Assembly: GCF_902168175.1 (NCBI RefSeq)
Contig: NZ_CABHOU010000092.1
Coordinates: 62,001 to 126,000, forward strand
DNA from: an uncultured Chitinophaga sp.
GTDB taxonomy: Bacteria > Bacteroidota > Bacteroidia > Chitinophagales > Chitinophagaceae
Direction: 5' to 3'
Length of the DNA: 64,000 bases
Shown here: positions 58,929 to 64,000 of the stretch, piece after piece
Numbering within the stretch: the first letter of the stretch is position 1
Layout of the letters: the number at the start of each line of letters is the position of its first letter
Made by a program: the position numbers and the translations under genes
Notes under the pieces: model-generated
The model's input: the letters and a program-made list of their open reading frames with translations, nothing else
Told to the model about the DNA's origin: nothing
Databases searched by the model: none

Positions 58929-59194
58929 TACTGACGCGAAGACTACGCACGAGGATGGCTTCGTTCCTCGCCATGACGCCCTGGGAGAGCGTTGCTCCGT
59001 TTGCGTTACCCGGATGCTGAGCTTTACTGACGCGAAGACTGCGCACGAGGATGGCTTCGTTCCTCGCCATGACGCCCTGGGAGAGCGTTGCTCCGTTTGC
59101 GTTACCCGGATGCTGAGCTTTACTAAAGCGAAGACTGCGCACGAGGATGGCTTCGTTCCTCGCCATGACGGCCAGGGGAAGCGTTGCTTCGGCA
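58929..59194. repeat. 96-bp tandem repeat, 2.8 copies
   Basis: Copies begin at 58929, 59025 and 59121, each with TACTGACGCGAAGACT (third copy TACTAAAGCGAAGACT). Copies 1 and 2 differ at one position seen (ACGCAC against GCGCAC); the third is cut after about 74 bases and diverges at its end. Each contains the core CGAGGATGGCTTCGTTCCTC. Frames within (for example NEAILVRSLR) are by-products and not genes. Confidence 0.9.
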
Positions 59195-59222
59195 ACACGT
59201 AATCGCCTAACACCTCTCCAAA

Positions 59223-59254
59223 CAAAAAAAGCCGCAGTACACACCGCGGCTTTC
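59223..59254 (-). terminator. terminator of the M16 peptidase pair
   Basis: On the minus strand AAAGCCGC and GCGGCTTT pair around a 10-base loop and are followed by TTTTTGTT, 19 bases after the stop codon. Confidence 0.82.
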
Positions 59255-59272
59255 CTAATATCAACAAGGCGA

Positions 59273-60556
59273 TTATATCACCACCAACTCATAAAAATCC
59301 TCTTTATTAAAATACCGCTGTGCCAGCACTTGTAACTCGGCTGCACTAATGCTCTTTATCACCTGGATATTATTGTAGAAGTAGCTCTCGTCCAGCTCGT
59401 TCAGGATCAGGTTTTTCCAGCGTTGTATTACCTGGAACGCACCGTCAAGATCGCCGAGGATGGAGCCTATCATGTAGTTGCGCACCAGCATCAGTTCGTC
59501 TTCGGGAACCTGCTCCTGTTGCAGGATGGCCAGTTCCTTGTATACTTCTTCTACCGTTTTTTCGCACACATCCCGGCCGGCTTCTGTTTGAATGGTCAGC
59601 GCGCTTGTTTGGCGGAAGTTGGAGAGATGGGAGTGAATGCCGTAAGTATAACCTTTATCCTCGCGGATGTTACTCATCAACCTTGAACCGAAATAGCCAC
59701 CGAAGATGGTGTTAAGGACGAGCATCTTCGGGAAGTCGGGGTGGTAGCGGTTGGGGAAGGGGCGCGCTATGCGCACTGCGCCTTGTACACCATTCTCGTC
59801 GTTAAATATCCTGTGCTTCTTTTCCTCTGCGGGCATGATAGGCAGATCGGGGCGAAGTATTTCGCTGCGGCCATTCCAATCGTTGCTACCAAAGTATTGG
59901 TTAAGCAGGGGGATAATGTTAGCGGGTAAATTACCGGCAATGAATATTTTACAGTTGTTAAATGTGTACTGCTTTTTGTAGAACGCGCGCAGATCTTCGG
60001 TTTGCAGTGCATCGTACGCCATCATGGTGCTTACGCGGCCGTATGGGTGAAACTCACCGAACAGGTACTTGTCAATATAACGGTTGGCTACAAAGTCGCA
60101 CTTCTGCAAACTCACTACCAGCCGCTGTTTCATGTTCTGCTTAAAGGTGGCCAGCTCTTCTTCGGAGAAGGTGGGATCAAGAATAACTTCTGCCATAGTG
60201 GGCAGCAGCTTCTCTATATGTTTGGTTAAACTGTGCAGGGTGTAAGTGGCGTTTTCGTGACTGCTGGCGCGGCTCAGGTAAGCACCGTAGTACTCGATCT
60301 GCTCGTTAATGTCCAATGCAGAATGTTTACCGGCGCCGTTCTTCATCAGGAAGTTGGTGGATGATGCTACCAGGCTTTCTGTTTCGTACCAGCTGCCGCC
60401 AGGGAACACCAGTTCCAGTTGTATCGTATCCTGTTCGTTAGAAGCAACGGAGTAAACGGGAATGCCATTGTCCAATACATGTTTCTCGTAAGGTTTCAGC
60501 ACCACGTCAAATTCTACTGCATCTTTTATCAGGGGGGCTTCTGTTCTGTTTATCAT
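59273..60556 (-). CDS. M16-family peptidase, non-catalytic subunit
   Basis: 427 residues with the two-lobed M16 fold (LPTMAEVILDPTFSEEEL, NIREDKGYTYGIHSHLSNF), but the zinc motif HxxEH is absent: the aligned stretch reads SSTNFLMKNG. It therefore resembles the inactive partner in the two-subunit M16B enzymes, where it supplies the R/Y pair for substrate binding (REDKGYTYGI). It begins one base after the active subunit gene ends. No signal peptide, so cytoplasmic. Confidence 0.9.
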   Translation of the reverse strand: MINRTEAPLIKDAVEFDVVLKPYEKHVLDNGIPVYSVASNEQDTIQLELVFPGGSWYETESLVASSTNFLMKNGAGKHSALDINEQIEYYGAYLSRASSHENATYTLHSLTKHIEKLLPTMAEVILDPTFSEEELATFKQNMKQRLVVSLQKCDFVANRYIDKYLFGEFHPYGRVSTMMAYDALQTEDLRAFYKKQYTFNNCKIFIAGNLPANIIPLLNQYFGSNDWNGRSEILRPDLPIMPAEEKKHRIFNDENGVQGAVRIARPFPNRYHPDFPKMLVLNTIFGGYFGSRLMSNIREDKGYTYGIHSHLSNFRQTSALTIQTEAGRDVCEKTVEEVYKELAILQQEQVPEDELMLVRNYMIGSILGDLDGAFQVIQRWKNLILNELDESYFYNNIQVIKSISAAELQVLAQRYFNKEDFYELVVI

Positions 60557-60557
60557 A

Positions 60558-61796
60558 TTAATTTTCTGCGTAGTAATGAATGGTGTTGGAATTCTTTTCG
60601 TCGAAAATGAGCTGCGCTTCGCGTTGAATATCGTCGGTAGTTACACGCTGGTAGTTTTCGAATTCGGTATTCATCTGTTCAGCATTTCCGATCAGTTCAT
60701 AAAAGGCCAGGTTGTTGGCGCGGTTTAGCAGCGACATATCTTCGAAGGCCAGCATGCTTTCCACGCGGTTCTTCACTTTTTCCAGCTCGCGCTCCTGCAC
60801 TTTGTTTTCCTGTAACTTCAGTATCTCTTCTTTGATCGCGGCTTCGGCGTCGTTCATTTTCACGCCTTTTACCAGTTTGCCGTCAATAGCCATCAGACCT
60901 GCGTCGAGGCTGCCGAAGTGGTAACAGTCAATGTTGGAGAACAGTTTTTTCTCTTTCACCAATACCTGGTGCAACCGCGATGAACCGCCGCCGCTAAAGA
61001 TGTCGGAAATAAGATCGGCTGCGTAGTAGCGCGGGTCCTGGCGGGGATACATGTGGTATGCCATGTAAAGTGCGTCCAGTGGTACTTTGGATTTTATTTC
61101 GAGCAGATGAGCGCTGTTTTGTTTGGGCTCCTGCGGCAGGTTACGGGTATATTTATCGCCCGGCTCTATATCGCCGAACCATTTTTCTGCCAGTTCGCGC
61201 ACCTTCTCGGTTTTTACATTTCCACCCACCACGAGTATAGCGTTTACCGGGCGGTAGTGGCGGAAAAAGAACGACTTCACATCGGTGAGGCTGGCGTTTT
61301 CGATATGCGACAGTTCTTTACCAATGGTCATCCAGCGGTAGGGGTGAGTACTGTACGCCAGTTCGCGCATTTTATGCCACACATCGCCATAAGGTTTGTT
61401 GATGTAGTGTTCTTTAAACTCCTCGCTTACTACTTTACGCTGTACGTCCAGGCTTTTATCTGAAAATGCCAGCGACAGCATACGGTCGCTTTCCAGCCAG
61501 AACGCTGTTTCCAGGTTTTCGGCCGGTAGTGATATGTAGTAATTGGTAAGGTCGTTGGTCGTATAAGCGTTGTTTTCGCCACCTGCCATTTGCAGCGGCT
61601 CGTCGTACTCCGGGATGTTTACCGAACCGCCGAACATCAGGTGTTCAAACAGGTGGGCAAAGCCGGTTTTGGAAGGATCTTCGTCACGCGCGCCAACATC
61701 GTACATCACGTTCATCACTGCCATGGGCGTAGTGGTATCTTCGTGTACCAGCACCCTTAAGCCATTCGAAAGGGTAAATCTATTATAGTGGATCAT
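60558..61796 (-). CDS. M16-family zinc peptidase, catalytic subunit
   Basis: 412 residues. The inverted zinc motif HLFEH (48-52) is intact, with the third ligand Glu about 75 residues on (FWLESDRM region) and the usual N-terminus YNRFTLSNGLRVLVHEDTTTPM. It degrades oligopeptides within a closed chamber formed with the inactive subunit encoded next. No signal peptide. It belongs to the pitrilysin/insulinase group, M16B. Confidence 0.95.
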   Translation of the reverse strand: MIHYNRFTLSNGLRVLVHEDTTTPMAVMNVMYDVGARDEDPSKTGFAHLFEHLMFGGSVNIPEYDEPLQMAGGENNAYTTNDLTNYYISLPAENLETAFWLESDRMLSLAFSDKSLDVQRKVVSEEFKEHYINKPYGDVWHKMRELAYSTHPYRWMTIGKELSHIENASLTDVKSFFFRHYRPVNAILVVGGNVKTEKVRELAEKWFGDIEPGDKYTRNLPQEPKQNSAHLLEIKSKVPLDALYMAYHMYPRQDPRYYAADLISDIFSGGGSSRLHQVLVKEKKLFSNIDCYHFGSLDAGLMAIDGKLVKGVKMNDAEAAIKEEILKLQENKVQERELEKVKNRVESMLAFEDMSLLNRANNLAFYELIGNAEQMNTEFENYQRVTTDDIQREAQLIFDEKNSNTIHYYAEN

Positions 61797-61847
61797 ATTT
61801 ACTGTTTAGTGTTTCCTATGCCCTGCACTGTAAAAGGCTGGGCCGGA

Positions 61848-61855
61848 CAAAGTTA
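61848..61855 (-). promoter_or_regulatory. promoter -7 element of the M16 operon
   Basis: TAACTTTG on the minus strand, 51 bases before the ATG of the catalytic subunit. Confidence 0.5.
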
Positions 61856-61904
61856 TAACATTCAGGCTATGTAGCCTACGGCCTGTTTCCTGGCAAAATT
61901 CGTA

Positions 61905-63125
61905 CTAAAGGATGCTTTTTACTACTATTCGCTTAATTAGCAGCTCTTTATCGCGCATTACCAGCAGGGTGGGGCGTGAGCCTACGTTTTTCAGCAATTC
62001 GCGGTAAACCTGCAGGCTGCTGGAAAAGTTGTTGTTCACGGCCACCAGGATGTCGCCTTTCCTGAGTCCCGCCTTTTCTGCCGGCGAGGCTTTGATTACA
62101 TCGGTTATTTCCACCCGCCCGTCAATGAGGTACATAATAAGGCCGGTGTAGGAATAGTCGAACTGATCGCGGTAGTGTGTATTGGGGTAGAGGTAAATTT
62201 CTTTCTTCTCATAATTGATGATGAGGTTAAACCGGCGCAGTAAGTCATTGCCGATCATCCCCGCCAGCGACGGGTACGAGGTAATGTTGGTGATATCGTC
62301 GAAAAGGTAAGTGGGTACGTTGCGGAAGGCATAGGGGCCAATCCGGAACTCCTGCATGGTGGTGATCGACATCGTCATTTTACCACCCAGGCCCTGGGCT
62401 TCGGTTTGTATCACCTTATTCTTCTTTTTTACCAGGATGGAACTGTCCTGTACAAACTGGTTGCACAGCAGCAAACACATGCCTGCACCGGTATCAAAGT
62501 AGTAACGCTGGTCCAGCGTTTGTTTGCCGTTACGCAGCGGTGCCGCTACAATAGGAATATTGGAAATACTCGGCTTTAAAAGATGACCGCCGCGGGGGTA
62601 ACGTACTTTGCCTTTGGCGTATACACCGATTTCCTCGTTATCATAGTTTACGGTCACAATGTACCTGCTTAAAAAGCTGTACCCGATAATACCATCGATC
62701 TGCAAACCGTACACCTGGCTGATCAGTTCATAGTCGTTCACGTGAAAGTTAAGACTGTCCACTTTGAGTCCGGGCAGGTTAAGCGTATTATTTTGTGCAA
62801 ACGATACCACTTTAGACGCCCCCAGTCCACGCACTACCCTGTCTGACGCGGTGAGCTTAATTCCCAGCCTCACGCACGCCATGGTGTCGAGCGATATGCC
62901 GGCGCTGCCCGTATCGAGGATAAACTGCAGTGTATCCGGATAGTGATTAAGCGTGGCGCGAATAACCACTACGCCTCCATAGTATTGCCGGAAGGGAAAT
63001 TTGGTGATGAGGGAAACATCCTGCCCTTCGAGATCAACGCCGGAACTCTGCGCCCTGGCAGCTAACGTGGAAATAAGCAGGAGTATACCAAACAGTGCGT
63101 GTGACAGACTTTGGCTTCTTATCAT
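61905..63125 (-). CDS. secreted retropepsin-like aspartyl protease with PDZ domain
   Basis: 406 residues with a signal peptide (cleavage near ARAQS). Two aspartyl-protease motifs lie in one chain: LDTGSAG (DTG 71-73) and FDTGAGM (DTG 211-213), so the protein carries both halves of the active site as in pepsin-like enzymes. The C-terminus (about 320-406) is a PDZ domain (ASPAEKAGLRKGDILVAVNNN). It is exported and would cut proteins in the periplasm or outside. Similar PDZ-aspartyl proteases are common in Bacteroidota; targets are unknown. Confidence 0.92.
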   Translation of the reverse strand: MIRSQSLSHALFGILLLISTLAARAQSSGVDLEGQDVSLITKFPFRQYYGGVVVIRATLNHYPDTLQFILDTGSAGISLDTMACVRLGIKLTASDRVVRGLGASKVVSFAQNNTLNLPGLKVDSLNFHVNDYELISQVYGLQIDGIIGYSFLSRYIVTVNYDNEEIGVYAKGKVRYPRGGHLLKPSISNIPIVAAPLRNGKQTLDQRYYFDTGAGMCLLLCNQFVQDSSILVKKKNKVIQTEAQGLGGKMTMSITTMQEFRIGPYAFRNVPTYLFDDITNITSYPSLAGMIGNDLLRRFNLIINYEKKEIYLYPNTHYRDQFDYSYTGLIMYLIDGRVEITDVIKASPAEKAGLRKGDILVAVNNNFSSSLQVYRELLKNVGSRPTLLVMRDKELLIKRIVVKSIL

Positions 63126-63305
63126 AATCGGGGATGCTCAGCGCATCGGGTGTTCTATAAATTTAACTTAAAACAGCTTCTCTCCCTTATCTTTTTATTA
63201 CAAACGGCAATAAAGCGCCACTGAACCAGCAGATACGGCATAACGAACTGATTACAAGCCTAAAACAAGATATGTAGCGGTTACAACACGCGATCACTTA
63301 TTTTG

Positions 63306-63313
63306 TACCTTTG
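63306..63313 (+). promoter_or_regulatory. promoter -7 element of mqnC
   Basis: TACCTTTG, only four bases before the ATG at 63318. As for the MFS gene, transcription would start at the start codon. Confidence 0.55.
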
Positions 63314-63317
63314 CTAT

Positions 63318-64000
63318 ATGCAATTGCGGGATCTATACAAAAAAGCGCAGGAATTTGAGTTCCTCACAGCGGAAGAAGGGGTGTACATGTTTGAGAACGC
63401 ACCGTTGGCAGAGCTGATGCACATCGCCAACGAGTTGAGGAAGAAACAGGTACCGCACGGAAAGGTGACATGGCAGATAGACAGGAATGTGAATACCACC
63501 AATGTTTGTACGGCCAATTGCAAATTCTGTAACTTCTACCGCATTCCAGGCCACGCTGAGGCCTATATTACCGACATCGAAGAATACAAACGTAAGATCA
63601 CCGAAACGGTGAAATACGGCGGCGACCAGCTGTTGCTGCAGGGCGGGCACCACCCTGAACTGGGACTCAGTTTTTACGTGGACCTGTTTAAGCAACTGAA
63701 AGAACTGTTCCCCGACGTACGGCTGCACGCCCTTGGCCCCCCCGAAGTGGCCCATATCACTAAACTCGAAAAAAGCACCCATATAGAAGTATTGCGTGCG
63801 TTACAGGCCGCGGGCATGGACAGCCTTCCCGGGGCCGGTGCCGAAATACTGAACGATCGTGTGCGCCGCCTCATTTCCAAAGGCAAGTGTGGCGCCCAGG
63901 AGTGGCTCGATGTAATGCGTGCCGCCCACAAACTGAACATCGCCAGCTCGGCTACCATGATGTTCGGCCATGTGGAAACTGTGCTGGAGCGTTTCGAACA
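63318..64000 (+). CDS. mqnC: cyclic dehypoxanthinyl futalosine synthase MqnC (radical SAM), cut by window end
   Basis: The first 227 codons are present and the frame is open to the window end. The radical-SAM cysteines are C64, C68 and C71 (CTANCKFC). Further blocks are VTWQIDRNVNTTNVC, GGDQLLLQGGHHPEL, LPGAGAEILNDRVRR and ATMMFGHVET. MqnC closes the ring of dehypoxanthine futalosine in the futalosine route to menaquinone. Its presence means the cell makes menaquinone by this route, not by MenA-F alone. MqnE is a close relative, but the N-terminus and GGHHPEL favour MqnC. Very short leader. Confidence 0.9.
   Translation, partial: MQLRDLYKKAQEFEFLTAEEGVYMFENAPLAELMHIANELRKKQVPHGKVTWQIDRNVNTTNVCTANCKFCNFYRIPGHAEAYITDIEEYKRKITETVKYGGDQLLLQGGHHPELGLSFYVDLFKQLKELFPDVRLHALGPPEVAHITKLEKSTHIEVLRALQAAGMDSLPGAGAEILNDRVRRLISKGKCGAQEWLDVMRAAHKLNIASSATMMFGHVETVLERFE

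Noticed and set aside
58929..59194. Possible CRISPR array
   Set aside because: The repeats are directly contiguous 96-bp units without variable spacers, and no cas genes are present.
58848..59267. 139- and 125-codon minus frames and a 93-codon plus frame with repeated peptide units
   Set aside because: They are produced by the 96-bp tandem repeat; frames of this sort arise in several phases at once and carry no domain.
1..64000. tRNA, rRNA, prophage, restriction-modification or other defence genes
   Set aside because: None found; every long frame is explained by housekeeping, envelope, transport or regulatory families.

Overview
The window looks like chromosomal DNA of a gliding, aerobic or microaerobic Bacteroidota, most likely of the Chitinophaga group. 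The support is a gliding lipoprotein (GldH), Bat (Bacteroides aerotolerance) proteins, a stand-alone TonB plug domain, a futalosine-pathway menaquinone enzyme, many lipoproteins, very few Shine-Dalgarno sites, and promoters of the Bacteroidota type (TTTG, 19-21 bp, then TAnnTTTG). This is inference from gene content; no database was searched. I saw no tRNA, rRNA, CRISPR array, insertion sequence or prophage.

Layout. 0-6.6 kb: end of a phosphatidylserine decarboxylase gene, a HAD phosphatase, an SDR reductase, batD-batE without the rest of the bat operon, and a LytTR regulator beside a LytS-type kinase that has lost its phosphoacceptor histidine. 7-10.2 kb: one operon, YicC nuclease-gldH-histidine kinase-OmpR regulator. 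10.2-13.9 kb: pseudouridine synthase, Crp/Fnr regulator, an AT-rich gap with two DnaA boxes and a palindrome, lpxD, a lipoprotein. 13.8-16.8 kb: operon pheS-hydroxyacyl-CoA dehydrogenase-epimerase. 16.9-18.2 kb: orphan GAF-LytS kinase. 18.5-25.5 kb: a drug-efflux operon, two TetR regulators then TolC, adaptor and RND pump, with a clear palindromic operator over its promoter. 25.7-33.7 kb: aminotransferase, SNF2 ATPase with two SWIM zinc motifs, ComB-like phosphatase, SRPBCC protein, gcvT. 33.9-36.6 kb: M28 peptidase, lipoprotein, NrtR-like regulator. 36.6-37.2 kb: an unexplained gap with a perfect 27-bp palindrome and a diverged relative.

39-45 kb is a compact thiamine operon under a TPP riboswitch (thiS, thiC, tenI-like, thiD, thiE, thiG, thiH; no thiF). 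45-49.8 kb holds a lipocalin-like lipoprotein, small membrane proteins, a sterol-desaturase-family hydroxylase, dnaN, and what looks like an S41 protease reduced to its N-terminal domain. 50-52.8 kb: a TlpA thioredoxin and an MFS transporter. 53.4-56.5 kb: kdnA-kdsB-kdnB, a set matching the pathway for 8-amino-Kdo, which suggests this cell makes lipid A with Kdo8N. 56.6-63.1 kb: NTF2-like protein, D-aminoacylase, a 96-bp tandem repeat of a dispersed type, a pair of M16 peptidases (one active, one inactive), and an aspartyl protease with PDZ domain. The window ends inside mqnC.

Most of the window is ordinary core genome. The strongest leads are the degenerate LytS kinase, the 36.7-kb palindrome and its relative, the DnaA boxes upstream of lpxD, the TetR operator, the Kdo8N operon with its G-U-compensated hairpin, and promoters that sit directly on start codons.
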